Shown in pieces: positions 37,401-49,985 of a stretch of 64,000 nucleotides of DNA. This DNA comes from Protula sp. h YS-2021 (Eukaryota; Annelida; Polychaeta; Sabellida; Serpulidae): assembly GCA_949752745.1 (NCBI GenBank), contig OX457028.1:24616927-24680926 (forward strand), read 5' to 3'. The notes under the pieces were generated by a model, which did no database searches, was not told the DNA's origin, and saw only the letters and a list, made by a program, of their open reading frames with translations. How positions within the stretch are numbered: position 1 is the stretch's first letter; the number at the start of each line of letters is the position of its first letter. The position numbers were made by a program, and so were the translations under genes.

Positions 37401-38380
37401 AACTTTTATTAGAAAAATATTTCCAACAAAGCAATGAAACTTTTACACAAGTTTTATTTAGTCTTATTCGCGGTTGGTCACAAGCTTTTATTCAATCAGA
37501 ACGTGTATGTAACTTCATACTTGCTTATTAAAAAGCAACGACATGTAAAGTTTCATATTTAATTGTAGACGTTGGAGTTGTGAATATATTTAGTCATGTA
37601 ATTCTCATACAGAAAAAAACTGAATCAACCGCGCACCCACGAGACTAAGCGTATTTGTCCCGCTTAACGAGGTTCCCATATTTTTGTCATAGTGGGGAGA
37701 AAACACCCTACATAAAAACATACAGAGATTTGCCCCCCCTCCCCCCTTATGGAACGGGATGTCGTTTAAAAAATATTTACGCATTAGAATGTAGTTTGTT
37801 GTTTAATGGAGTACTGCTGAGGAAATTTGTTTGTCATCCATTGTGAATACCAGATTCCAGCGAGATTTTCTAATCACTTACTCTAACCATAGCTAATCTC
37901 ACATGCAAGCATTCAAGCATTATTCTGTTTTCTTATCTTATCTTATCCACCATGGCAACAAATAATGGCTAAAGCCCTTTTTACACCCCCTCCGCCGCTT
38001 ATTCATCACTTAAAAATATCTTCCGGCTATGGCAAAGATGAGAGTGCGACGCAAATGCTCCGCGGTTGCCAAAAGAGACAGGGAGCAGGGTTACGCCTGG
38101 CTTTTCTGCGGGATTTGTTAAGAATTGCTTTAAAAACAATCTAGTTTATCCATGCTAATTGAATATTTAAATTTTCAGTACCACAAATGATTTCCAAACT
38201 TTTCAACAAAGAAAAATCGCCCCTGCTACTTAAAATAATGAAGAACCAATTGTATTACTTTTGTTCATTTTCCTACAGTAGAAGCTGCGACTCTTTAACT
38301 GGGTGCTGATAACTTGAAACAATGGGGTTAACCGATGCATGCATTACGCTCCTGCATGTGCAGGTACACAAATACCAGGG
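34500..38380. other. Non-coding stretch
   Basis: No supported gene. The longest open frames (35,816-36,178 minus and 36,285-36,506 plus) show no domain, splice pattern or compositional signal of coding. Confidence 0.5.
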
Positions 38381-38384
38381 TTTT

Positions 38385-38590
38385 ACCTAAAGGGTCCGGT
38401 ATATTAGGGCTCTTTATATAGGAAACCTTGCATTTGGTACTACGTCTGATGTCCGGTTTCGGAATAGTTAGCTGTCCAATTTATAGAGGTTTCTTTATTG
38501 TGGAAATGAATGGAAAATAAAAAGGGACTGAAAAAATAGATGTGGTATAGTGAGTTGTCTGGTTGATCCAGGGTGTCTGAGATTTTACTG
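38385..38590. mobile_element. Degraded pogo-like miniature element
   Basis: The right end GATTTTACTG is followed by TA, and the interior holds words typical of the family (GGTCCGGTATATTAGGG, GTCCAATTTATAGAGG). The left end is not well preserved (GGGTTTTACC near 38,382). Confidence 0.45.
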
Positions 38591-38877
38591 TATATGTGTA
38601 ATGTTAGTAAACACATGCAAAATATAAGCTTGATTTGCTTTCCAACGACGGTATCAAATACTGATGTGATGAAATCTGTTGGTACATTAGAACTAAATTT
38701 TCAAGAAGAACACTTCCAGTCAAGCAATTTTAATACCTGGACAAAGTCTTCCAGAGCGGCGAAAATCTAATTTGTATTTGTATCAAGAATTTGTGCTTAT
38801 AAAAATTAATAGGACCTGATCTGATACGTTAACTGTGTTCTTGTGAGTACAACAAGCAGGGAGAGCTTTGAACTCCG

Positions 38878-39115
38878 AATTGCAATTATGTAGTGAAACT
38901 GAATCGTTTGTTGTGCCCATTTAGTGTTTTACTTTTAAAGATTGGGGACATTTTTGTCAAAATCACAACCAAACACAAAATGGGCCTAGATGACGCAATT
39001 GCAATTATGTAGAGAAACTGAATTGTTTGTTGTGCCCATTTACTGTTTTACTTTTAAAGATTGGAGACATTTTTGTCAGACTCACAACCAAACACAAAAA
39101 TGGGCTGGATGAAGT
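38878..39115. repeat. 119-bp tandem duplication
   Basis: Two adjacent copies begin AATTGCAATTATGTAG at 38,878 and 38,997, and both run through GTTTGTTGTGCCCATTTA to CACAACCAAACACAAA. Only a few substitutions separate them, so the duplication is recent. Confidence 0.9.
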
Positions 39116-39119
39116 AGAG

Positions 39120-40485
39120 AGATTTTGCACCTAGCACACTAGAAAAGATGCAGTTTTAAATACACGCCAGGTTGTCTCTCTATTAATGGACAATTCTATT
39201 GGGCGCAGTAGCTTTTGGCAATACCCTGTCTTCTGACTCCTTGTTTATGCATAAACAACCACACTATACCGAAATATTTATACAGACTTTTAAACATCTT
39301 TCTTACATTAATAAGGTAAATTGCTTATGCAATTTTCATACTGTGGATTAGCTTAGGATTTGCTTAATTTAAAGGCGACCGCGCTTAAGCAAACAAACTG
39401 CAGCTTAAAACCCGGTTTAATTAATACTGACTGGCTTAAATTCGTAACATTTCACACTTGGATTTGGTTAGGATTAGGCTTTGCACTCTGCATCAGAAAA
39501 TGACGTTACTTTTAGTTGTTATATCATTATGCTTTTGTATTTAAGCGTATCCGACGGCCTTGCATAGAATTAACTGAGCCAGACAGAATTTGCTTGGCTT
39601 GTGTAGTCATTACTTTTTCTATTTGAATCATTCAGAAGATAAAAGGAATTTCAATGGCCTCTTTCTATAATGTCTGTGTTGATAATATTGATTAAATGTT
39701 ATCTAAAACAAACCCCGACAATTATTAATAAATAATAATAAAGGTTAAAATTTATTATGTTTGTTTCAGTTTTCAATTGTTTAGAGAAAACAGAAACATA
39801 TGTATTTGATATAAACGCGTCACCAAATTTATATCAATCACTGTACTAATTTCTCTAGAATTTGTAAAAAAATAATCGAATGGACAAGTCCATTACATAA
39901 AGCTTTGTTTATGGAATGTAATATAGGCAAACGAAAGTAATTGTGCTTGCACCCAGAAAACGTTATTGAAAAGTAAACAAATGCCACGATTGATAATGTC
40001 AATTTTGCTGCTAGTTGTTATATTAATGGCTCAATTCCAAAACCATGATTTAAGTTGCAAAGCTATTTTCAACCATTTCAAGCGCAAAGAGACGAAGAGC
40101 TGTGGTGTTTAGACTTAGTTTTAATTGCTTATGCAAGAATTGTTAGTGGATTTGTACATTTTTCCTGCCTTCTTTGCTGAGTGACGCGTTACCTAGAATA
40201 CAGAATCAGAATTAACAAGCATACCGTTTTCTCCGCCGAGGATCAAAACTTTCACTTGATAAAATGACCATTTTGAAGACTTAGAAATTAAGAATTCTTT
40301 AAACATTTTTGTTAAAAGGAGTGCCAAGAGCATCAAAAAGCAACTAAACACTGCTTTGGATATGTTACATTATATGCAACGTCGATATCACGTCGATTTG
40401 AGGTTTGCAATATTGATCCGACCAAATAAAATTTGGCAGCATAACATTTGGTTATAATTTGATACAATAAACTACAGAAATACAT
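39120..40485. other. Non-coding stretch
   Basis: No supported gene or element. Confidence 0.5.
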
Positions 40486-40489
40486 TTTT

Positions 40490-41010
40490 ACAGAAAATGT
40501 AGAAAAACTTCGCAGCAAATATTTGCACTGTATGTGGGTTCTTCTTGCCACGTTTCAGCCTAATCCAACAAAATGTTCCGGAGATATCCAACAATATGGT
40601 CAAAAAACTTAAAAATCAGAAATTAAAAAAAAATCGCCAAAAAATCCATTTTCAACGGAAATGAAGAAAACTTTTGCAGTCTACATTTGCGCTGTATGTG
40701 TGTTCTTGTTACGATATCTGAGCCTTATTCAACGAACTGTTTTGGAGATTTAGCATGCCAAAGTGAAAAAATGCACCCAAACCCCCCTTATGTTCAAAAA
40801 TTTGCAAAAAAAATAGAATTTTTAAAGGAACGAAAAAACAATAACACGGGCATCATTTAGACATGTCTCGTAATGGGTATGTATGTTTTGAAAAAATCGA
40901 CTCATTAATTTTATATAAACTCACTGCGGACAGACGGACGGACGTACAGACAGACGGATGGACGGACGGACGGACACACCAAATGCTATATATGTCTCCC
41001 TTAGGGGAGA
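40490..41010. repeat. Two-unit repeat ending in a GGACGGAC tract
   Basis: Two diverged units (about 40,490-40,650 and 40,655-40,800) share GAAAATGxAGAAAAC, ATTTGCxCTGTATGTG and GTTCTTxTTxC. They are followed by ACAGACGGACGGACG-type tetramers (40,927-40,977) and the inverted pair GTCTCCCTTAGGGGAGAC (40,995-41,012). This arrangement resembles unclassified dispersed repeats of marine invertebrates. Confidence 0.6.
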
Positions 41011-41334
41011 CATATAATAAAGGGCCAGGTAATATTTTAAATACAACGTCGAATAGACGCTGGTTGTGACACGTTGTGTGTTCGCTTATTATAGTTTCCA
41101 AAAACCCCCACTTCAGCCGATCACAACTTAGGTGCAGTCTCATCATATCGCTTATCGGAACTGTAAGACATGATAGGTCGCTTATAAAATGGACCAAAAT
41201 GAAGTTTTTACGCATACCTTTCAATCATTTACGTAAGATTCAAAATTGTAACAGCCTCTGTTATCGGATGACTCATTGTACTTTGACCACCACACCTTGT
41301 AACAGTAACTGTATAGACCGTGATTCTCATTAAT

Positions 41335-41425
41335 GTAATGTCACTCTCCAGACGCCCAAAACAAAGTCGGTAGGTAGACGTTGCATATTTTAAGAATCAA
41401 CGAAAACCCGACATTGAGCGAATAT
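41335..41425 (+). repeat. AACGTTG-type dispersed repeat, copy 1
   Basis: The order AATGTCxCTxTCC, GTCGGTAGGTAGACGTTGC, AAAACCCGAC matches the copy at 63,825-63,985 in the same orientation and the copy at 49,745-49,985 inverted. Confidence 0.5.
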
Positions 41426-41429
41426 AAAA

Positions 41430-44255
41430 GAAGTTTCTACGAGGAACAAATTACTATAACATCATTAGCGTTATTATAGTGGCATAGCTTAACAGTCTTG
41501 TAATACATGGACGGTTCATATAAATTTAATTTTATGAGCGTTGTTTGGGGGCAGCTAAGTGAAAATTCAAAAATGTTAATATGATAAAAAAAGAACTCCA
41601 CATTTGGGCAATAACAACCTCTTTGGAAGATAAAGACGAACGTAACTAAATAAAAAATAGTAAATAAAGGACAAAGGGGAGATAGCGATTGCTCTCTTTT
41701 TTCTCTCCAAATGGTTTACGAGGATCTCATTAAAAGAAAAAGAGCTACGGATTCGAAATTTTACATGAGTGTCGGGAAATATACACTCTGGAGGCAGAAG
41801 ATGCCTTAGCTGCTGTGTGTGTTTTTTTTCAACAATAATTTCACACCACACATAAGCAACAACACAGCAGGGGTAGCCTCAGCCACAGGAACAGTAAACA
41901 GTGCTTGTCTCTTTTGTGTGGAGTGTTAAGCGGGGTTTAGATGATACGATTTAGTTGAACAACTTTTATGAACGACAAAATTTGCTGGTATAAACGCATC
42001 AACCAACTCGTTGCCAACTGTTTTTTTTTTTTTTGCCTCATTAGCGCCATCCAACTTTTCTCCTGAGATAGAGCTCCGTCCTATTTTTTTAAAAGGATGG
42101 ACGAATCATAAAATGAAACATCAAAAAGATACCTGGATTATCAGCGGGGTTCGGGGTCACAAGTGGAAAACAACAAAATTTTTTGAAATTGTATCCAACT
42201 TTGACGCCACAAGTGAACCCCAAATCGGATGCAAGGCGGGGGGGGGGGGGGGGTGGGGGGAGCTGTAAACGCAGCGTGCGGTCAAAGTTGTTCGATGAAA
42301 TCGAATGGTGTGAGCTAGCCTTTTACACAACTAATAAAACTGCAAGCTATTGCTTTCAATGCAAGAATACACAAAAGGATGCTTTTTTACATTTTGTCAC
42401 CGATTCATAACTCCTTCCCTCTCCCTCCTCTTTTTGCCTGGGTTCGGAAATTTTCGAATATATTTACCCGCAGTTTTTCTTCTGATAGAAGAAATCAGCG
42501 AACTCTTCGAATTGCCAAAATTAAATGATCTTTCAAGCTGCTTCTATTTTCTCGTTATATTCTTTCAACTTATTAGCTTTAATAGAAGCAGTGTTTCTCA
42601 ATTAAGCAGTTTTTGAGAGGGTTCTTTATTCTTTGCGGACTTAAGCCCAACAGCCCTATAGTTTTGAAAATTAAGTGCCCCCTCTTCTCCCTAGTTTAGT
42701 TCATTGCGATGACTTATCATTTGCATTAATCCATTAAAGTTTTTGATTTGCATAAAGAAAGTTTTATATGTTTCCCAGCTCTAGTTACTGCTTAGAATTG
42801 CGCTCATAAATTTTGTAACTCAAGAGATCCCATTTTATTGAATGAAACTTCATGAATCTTAACAAAGAATTACTGACACAAGATGTTATTGTGGCGTTTA
42901 ACTGGTTAAAAAGCATTATATCATTTTAGCATGCATATAACAATACAAAATTTTAAATCAGATTTCAAAAAGGTTTAAATATATTAATCAGCATGCCGAA
43001 TACACACAACTTAACTGGAAATGCAACTTTAGTACAAAAAATATATAATATTCTTCATTGTAAAACTAATAAATAGTTTAACCTTTCGAAAGCAAAGGTG
43101 ATCTGCGGAGCAGGAAATAATCGCTAACAAATTGCTCTAAGCACATTTCTTTTGAATTTTATGAACTGTACAAATTTAAGCTAACCGGTACGAAATATCA
43201 GAGAATGACACATAGCCTTCATTGTAAGATTAATACTTTTCACAGCATTGTTGATAAGGTCTGAGTATTTGTGTTCTAAGTGCTTTAAGTATTACAGTTG
43301 CCGGCGTTAGGTTTTTAACGTAATGTTCCATTTAAGGCGTTTAAATATTCATTACACCAGAGAACATGGTTGTGAATGAGTGTTGTTGAGTGCAAGTGAC
43401 AGAGCTTTGAATTCCACAGCATCACACTTTGTGATTTACGACGACATCCCATGGCTTTTACTGAAGCTAATTATTTTGCATCCAGCAAAAAAAAGCTGGA
43501 TATTTTGAGGTGGAGTATTTTGTGACGAAATCTTATTAAATCATTTGCGCTTAACACACGACTCCTGCTTTCATAAAGGCATAGCTCTATTGGTCTCCTA
43601 TTTCCAAAGGAAAAGCTTTGAAATACTGTCCAAAAGGTTAGATAAGCAGTTTAAGGCTGGGCCAGATTTTAATGAAATTTGCATATTCTGACATGCAAGC
43701 ATTAGTTTCAATTCAAAGTCAGCAGTCAGATATTTAACAATTGTGCAATATATCTGAGATGCTCAGTATGTTTCAAAGAATGCAGAACACATGTAAGTCA
43801 GATTAAGTTCAGTGGAACCATTTTTTTCTAATTTTCATAGCTACCCAAAACTTAGTCATCTCAGTTGCTCAGTGTTTCACATTAAATTATTAAATAATCC
43901 TTAAAATACGAACAACACTTCAATGCAAACTATCATTTTGGCAAAACTTTTTGGAATGTTTAATAATTGCTTAATGACATCTATATATATAACTGTTATT
44001 AGACTATTTTTCTGATACTCATAAATCCAACTTATCAAGAAAACCACATGACTTGGCAGCTTTCGAATTGTCTATTTATTTACTTATATATTTGAAAGCA
44101 GAAACTGATTCGCAGAAATTTATCCCAGCAAAATGTTCTAGCAAAAATTAACATATTAAATATTAGTAAACATCCAAATGATATGTACTCGCAAAAATGG
44201 GGGCTGGGGGAGGCGAGGCCTCATACCTAACATAAAATTGATTTTGCTGTTATAT
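41430..44255. other. Non-coding stretch
   Basis: No supported gene. A G tract lies at about 42,238-42,253. Confidence 0.5.
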
Positions 44256-44259
44256 TGTA

Positions 44260-44433
44260 CAGTAAAACCTGTCTCCGGACATATCCATAATGTGGACAAC
44301 TCCCTACTTGGGACAAAATATTTTAGTCCTTTTTAATTTCCCATTTTTTAGTTTATGAGAAGAACATGGATAAGATACCTCACTATTCTGAACACCGGAC
44401 ATAAATTATAAGACCGAACTTCAGGTTTTACTG
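44260..44433. mobile_element. pogo-like miniature element, well preserved
   Basis: A 174-bp element with inverted ends CAGTAAAACCTG / CAGGTTTTACTG, flanked by TA on the left and CA (one substitution) on the right. The interior contains GTCTCCGGACAT, GGGACAAAATATTTTAGTCC and GAACACCGGACAT, shared with the copy at 50,851. Confidence 0.75.
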
Positions 44434-44815
44434 CATAAATAACACGTGTAATTCTCACAAGACATTGGCACAGTCTTTGAGTACTGTTTACGTGTCCCCC
44501 AGATTGATTGAAATTGCAAATGGAGACAAAAAGGGGGAAAGATTACTGTTTGATAAACTTTGCTGAATGGCCTGTTTGGAAGTCATGGGGTACAAAGCCC
44601 CTTACCCTATATTTTTTTAAACAAAGGGATTGAACAGTCAATTAAACTGAAATTAACGGGTCTCAGTTTCCAAATACCAAGATAATTCTGAGATTAAAGG
44701 ATAACCTCATAGAACTGATGCGCTAGGCTCTTTACCATCTGTTCAAAGCTTAGGTGTAGAACTTTTAGAGAACATTATAGGGGAGGCCATTGGTTGAGTA
44801 AATAATTCAAGACAT

Positions 44816-44912
44816 TATGGTATAATCTGAGTAATCCGAATATCTTGCTAAATGCAGACAAATTTCGCAATTCTCAACGCTGTCCGGATTAAGCATGTTT
44901 TAGTGTATATGG
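44816..44912. mobile_element. Degraded miniature element related to the one at 51,303
   Basis: The words TCTGAGTAATCCGAATATCT, TTGCTAAATGCAGACAAA and CGCTGTCCGGATTAAGCATG follow the same order as the copy at 51,303-51,403. The ends are mutated (GTATAATCTG and GTTTTAGTG). Confidence 0.5.
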
Positions 44913-44914
44913 CT

Positions 44915-45885
44915 AAATTCAGTAAACCACGCTTAAAGCAGCGATTGGACTGGTCTGGGCTACTAAAAAGTCAATTCTGTCACAGATACATGCAATGCTT
45001 AAAATGCTGTAAATTTTATTATTACAAACATAGGAAATTACAGTGTGGTTCAAAAAACGATTCTTTAATAAAACAATAGGTAACGGTGGCTATTACTGCC
45101 AGAAACTTGAATTTCCTTGCCTAGAAAATGGTTTGTTTCTCTTGAGTCAAGGAAATGTGCTACTTGATATTGTACAATAAAAAGAAGTACTAAGTGTTTG
45201 TGACATCACAATGCACTTAGCATCTTCTTCAAAACATACTTCTTACTTGAAGCGAAATTGAGAAATCAGTATTCCCTTAATACATTTACTGCAATGCAAT
45301 AAAATTTCTGCTCCCAGAAACTCAAGGAACAAAACCCGAAAGGATCCAATTTCGTATACTGCTTTCTCTCTAAAAAGTTAAAAATCTGGCGTTTTAGATA
45401 ATAGATCTAAAAAATGAAAACCTATTTTTATTCCTTATGTTTTCCAAAATTTCTTTGCAAGTCAGATTTAGAAATAATTGAAAAAAAAAAAAGAATTATT
45501 GGGTGCGCCTGAATTTGCGGAGGTTGTGCTATTTATTTCTGTTGACTTTGTCTGCAATTGCGTCTTTTGGAGTGATGGTTTTCTCTCTTATCTTGCTAGA
45601 TATCTGATTTTTATCTGTGTTTTAGTTCCAATTTATTTGTTCAAAATAGAATGATTTATTCAAAATCCCCTCCATATGAAAAAACTGAATCAATTTGGAT
45701 TAACTTTTACATTTATGTCACACATTAACTTTCACCCTAATATCTGATAGCAATCACTGCCCTTGCTAATACAGAAAAAAATTTGTTCTTGTTGTCAGTT
45801 TACCAAATCAAACTATCGATCTTCATTTTGTCTTTTTAATTCATTTTAAAAAAAGGTTATATGTAATTCTTTATTTATATATATA
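44915..45885. other. Non-coding stretch
   Basis: No supported gene or element. Confidence 0.5.
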
Positions 45886-45889
45886 AATA

Positions 45890-46345
45890 CGGAGATTGGA
45901 AATGAGGTCCAAATTGTCGTCTCGCTTGCAGCTTCCGAGATAAACCTGTTTCCGAAATTAGCCCAGATCAATATTTTTACGTTATATCAACAGTGGTACT
46001 TTGCTCGAAAATGGGGTCTAAAACTGCATATATAAACCGTTTCTGAGTTTGCTTTTTTTTTTAAATTTTTTACGTAATTGGAAAATTTTGCACCATGATA
46101 ACTGTCAAAACTTTACAATTCACATAACAATGGAGAATTCGAAAATGAAGTTCAAATCACATATGGCTCTTGCTTTACTGAGATAAACCATTTTCCCGAA
46201 ATATTACCAAATTAGCCATGAAATTGGTCAGTTGATGCCTTTTATCAACAACTGCATTGAGGATGTTCGAAAATGAGGTTTAAATCGTCGCATCGCTAAC
46301 GGTTGCTTAGATAAGCCACTTTTTTTAAAACTTTGACCAAATTGA
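45890..46345. repeat. Degenerate tandem repeat, four units of about 110-135 bp
   Basis: The motif GAAAATGxGGTxxAAAxxxxC recurs near 45,900, 46,005, 46,139 and 46,268, each followed by GAGATAAACC-like words. The reverse complement of the 32,040-32,330 units (CGAAAATGAGCTCAAAGTCG, then AACCGTTTCCGAGAT) matches it, so both belong to one family in opposite orientation. Confidence 0.6.
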
Positions 46346-46519
46346 CCATTTGACCATAGTTGTTGTCAAACTAAATAACCGCCCAATTTTACGTTTCATA
46401 AAAGTGATAGTCTGGTGGCTGAATATTGCTAAAATATTCGTTTGTAATATCAAAACAATCGTGGGTAGCAGCAGTTTGAAAGGTTGTCTAACACACAGGC
46501 AGGCATACATATACACATA

Positions 46520-46627
46520 TTCATACATACATACACACATCCATAAAAACATACATACATACATACACACATACATACACACATCCATAAAAACATACAT
46601 ACATACATACATACATACATACATACA

Positions 46628-46657
<30 letters not shown>
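46520..46657. repeat. (CATA)n tetranucleotide microsatellite
   Basis: ACATACATACAT runs with two interruptions of CACATCCATAAAAACATA, ending in an uninterrupted run of more than 15 units. Frames read poly-YMCV/HTYI and are artefacts. Confidence 0.95.
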
Positions 46658-46658
<1 letters not shown>

Positions 46659-46659
46659 G

Positions 46660-47820
46660 AAAAACAGCTAAGCCTCCTTTCTATCGCACTTGACCAGCCG
46701 AGCAATCTTGTGTATAGGTGTCTATGAAAACTAAGCCAGGGCCGAAACAAAATATATTTTGTCGTCCCATCTTACAAATTTATGCTCTTAGTTTTACTCA
46801 GCAGATACTTTACAATAACAAATTAAGACACAACATACTCAAAAATAACGAATATTGAGGGTAATAAAACAACATTTCTTAAAAAAAAAAGATCACCAAG
46901 AAGATCTTAAGTCCGAGGGTTTATGACGAAGTCGATCGCCAAAGACAAGACTCGCCATATCTGTATTAATCGGGACTGATTTATCAAAGCAAAAATATAT
47001 AAATTTACTTGTGTCAATATTTACTTAAATACAAAACTGAAAAAAAATAGAATGCAAGAAAAAAACGAAAGCTGTGAAAAAGGGCAGCTCATACATCCCA
47101 TAGGACTCTGGGATTTCAAATCTTGCTTCAAAGCAAAACAAAAATCTCAAACAGGACAAATTTTATCTTCTCACGAAGCCCCGCGGCATGAAAGATAGCA
47201 CCCATAATATGGCAACATGGGAGATTAAAGGCGTGACAAGCTGATTGAAAGTGTGTGGAATTACAGCTTGACTTTCGGTAAATAGCCTTTTTTCCAGTTC
47301 GTTTCGTGCCTTGTGTTATATGGCGTTACGTAAGCACTTCACTTATTTTAATGACACTACTCAAGCTAGTGGGAGCCACTCCCGATTTTACAAAAGAGTA
47401 CGGATATATATTCATACTGGAGATTTCAAGGTTCAGTTGATTCTTGGAGGGAAGGAGGCGGCATTTAAAGTTTGGCGCAGTGATATGTCCACCAACAAAG
47501 ACTATCCTTTTTCGCTTGCATTCCTAGAATGGACAGTTGTTGTTTATCTTTTTTTTTAAGAAGAAATAGAATTTTATGGAATTGTTAAAAGAAATTACTC
47601 CCTTATTCTTATGGGTCGCCCATAGAGTGAGATGCAATCACATTTACCACCCGACGGGGTGGGGGGGGGGCGGTCTAGAGGTGTGCGTGGGCTAAAGTTA
47701 CAGTCAATGGGTGGCGTCACACATTTAATGTGCAGGCAGGGGGACAGAGACAAAGTGCATACTTTATGGATGGCTGCTATACCTCTGTTTTGCAGTCTGG
47801 GATTGTAGGTATGTTTAAGC
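46660..47820. other. Non-coding stretch
   Basis: No supported gene. The frame at 47,311-47,559 shows no recognisable domain. Confidence 0.5.
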
Positions 47821-47825
47821 TGGTT

Positions 47826-48406
47826 GAGGGTCATCTACCCCCATCCTACAGCGTTATCTGCCACCGTTCTGCAACCTAGGCAGCTGGCCCCACCCCCTTC
47901 CCTCTGTAATGTAGGTTGGTCATTTGCTGCCCCTCCTCCACTCTCGCATAAACTTGTACAAAACGATTGATTTACTCATTTTCGTTGAAGATGATCTATT
48001 TACTATCGCTGATCTGAAGAGATGTGAGAGACGATTGATCTCGACTGAAAGAAATAATGATCTATTTGTTATTAATGATATTAGCAGTGATTAATCAACG
48101 AAACTAATTAAATATGAACTCGAATTTCAGTCAATTGCAATCCAGGTAATTGTATTTTGTAGTGATTTGCATTTACAATAGATGAGAAAGATACTGTATG
48201 AGTGTGATCCTCTGTAAGCTGAAAACAAAAATATTACTCAACCGCAGCACTTTTACAATATTCTAATTAGTGAAAGGGGTGAGGGGGTGTGGCAGATGAC
48301 CTCCCTACCGCACTGAAGTGGGGGGATGGGGGGGGGCAGCTGAGCGGGTTGCAAAAAAAAAGGGGGCAGTCAACTGGGGGGATGATGACAGAGATCAGAT
48401 GACCCG
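47826..48406. mobile_element. Miniature element with iterated GGTCATCTGCCCCC ends, copy 2
   Basis: The left part has GGTCATCTACCCCC, TTATCTGCCACC, GCAACCTAGGCAGCTGGCCC and GGTCATTTGCTGCCCC. The right part has GGCAGATGACC, GGGGGGCAGCTGAGCGGGTT, GGGGGCAGTCAACTGGGG and CAGATGACCC. The order matches the copy at 21,999, including the GGGTTGCAAAA word, but substitution is heavier. No target duplication is evident. Confidence 0.65.
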
Positions 48407-49219
48407 GCATTCGCCAATGCTATGACTAATGGGTGACACCGGTTCAGAGAAGCGAGTTTGAAAAAAAAAAACAACTGGAAATTCCACGTACGAAGTTATC
48501 TTATAGATTGTGCCTTATATCCTAATTTCGAAGTTATTTTACAAATTATTTGATACTTCGATTTAAGCATTATTTGATGAGCTAACTGAAATACTGAAAA
48601 TTAAGCTAAAGATACACCCCCCTGCCTAATAAAATTAATTTTCATATTTCAGTCTTGGATGGATGGATTTATTAAAAACTGCACTTTCTCAAATTCAAGA
48701 CATCAGTTGATGACGGTCATGGGTAGCATTAAACTAGAGTGCCCCCCCCCGCCCCGCCCCGCCCCGGTGAAAGGGTTCTCACATCACGCGAAATGGTCAC
48801 AAATAAGAAAGAGCTACTTCAGCTATATACCCTCCCAAAATGTGTCCAAATTATTCTGATGAGTCCAAAAATGAGCACTTAATTTAAGTGTCCGTGACAT
48901 GTTTTAAAAACACGCAGATGGCTCCGGCCACTAGGGTTTGGGACCTTTAAATACCACAGTAAAGAAACACTTTTCCAAAGGCATCGAGTGTAGTTAGACA
49001 TGCCAATAAGAATGAACCTGAATCCACTGTTGAGAAAGTGAACGTATATATGTTGAATAAGAGATGCCTAAAAACAACAAATTTCCAAAGGATAATTTCA
49101 AGTTATAGCTCAAACCAAGAAATGAGACTACATGTATTGCTAACGTATGGCTGAGGCAATCCCGCCGTCGTACTGATAAGGTTCTTACATATGTGTATAT
49201 AAGTCAGATTAAATAAAAA

Positions 49220-49227
<8 letters not shown>

Positions 49228-49266
<39 letters not shown>
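49228..49266. repeat. (AT)n dinucleotide tract
   Basis: An almost pure run of about 19 AT units. Confidence 0.95.
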
Positions 49267-49269
<3 letters not shown>

Positions 49270-49744
49270 ACATAATATTTTTATGGCATATTATGGTTTG
49301 AAGTGCAAAAAAAGAACATTTCTAAATTCTGAAAAATTGTAATTGGACCCATTTAAGCCAATTTAAAAGATGTGTGACAGTGTCGCCGTTATAATTTGAT
49401 GTCATCATTTTCTATTCAAGAAAAAAAAACACTGTAAATTTTCCTATTGTGTTAATTAAGGAAAAGACACTTTCGATCGCACAACAGAATCTTTCAAAAT
49501 GTCTATGTGACAGAAATAAACAGCCTTTCGATATGCAAAGAAGACTAATCAGTGACCTTGGGTGGCACTCGGAAGCTAAATGCAGCTTTTACAAAGCTCC
49601 TTAAGACCTTTTACTAACACTTAATTGTTGCAATGTGTTTTCTTCATTTTGTTGCAAAAACTAAACTGAAACATACCAAAAATAACTGCTCGTATACAAC
49701 TGCTGGGAATGTTCTGCTAAACAAGTTGACATTCAGTTTGAGAA

Positions 49745-49985
49745 CGCCAGATCAATCAAACCCGTAAGCATAACGACGTTGCATTGATGTCGCACCCAAC
49801 CACGTTGGGTTTTGGTTATTTATGGAAGTCGTGATAAAGTCAACCTTCCGGAGTTAGATACGCGTCGATTATCAGCCTTTAATCAACGTTGCGTAAAGGT
49901 TGCAAATAGAAGTCGAAACAACGTCTATCTTCGGCCGCTGGATGGGTGTCGGGAAAGCAACGCTGTTGGGAAAATATTAACCTGG
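49745..49985 (-). repeat. AACGTTG-type dispersed repeat, copy 2
   Basis: Reading with the plus strand, GGGTTTTGGTTATTTATGGA, AGTCG, CAACGTCTATCTTC and GTGTCGGGAAAGC line up with the reverse complement of 63,825-63,985. Many CAACGTT/AACGTTG words occur. No coding function is visible despite an open frame. Confidence 0.55.

Noticed and set aside
46325..46750. A 141-codon minus-strand frame and 125-codon plus-strand frame
   Set aside because: Both are mostly (CATA)n repeat translated as YVCM or HTYI.
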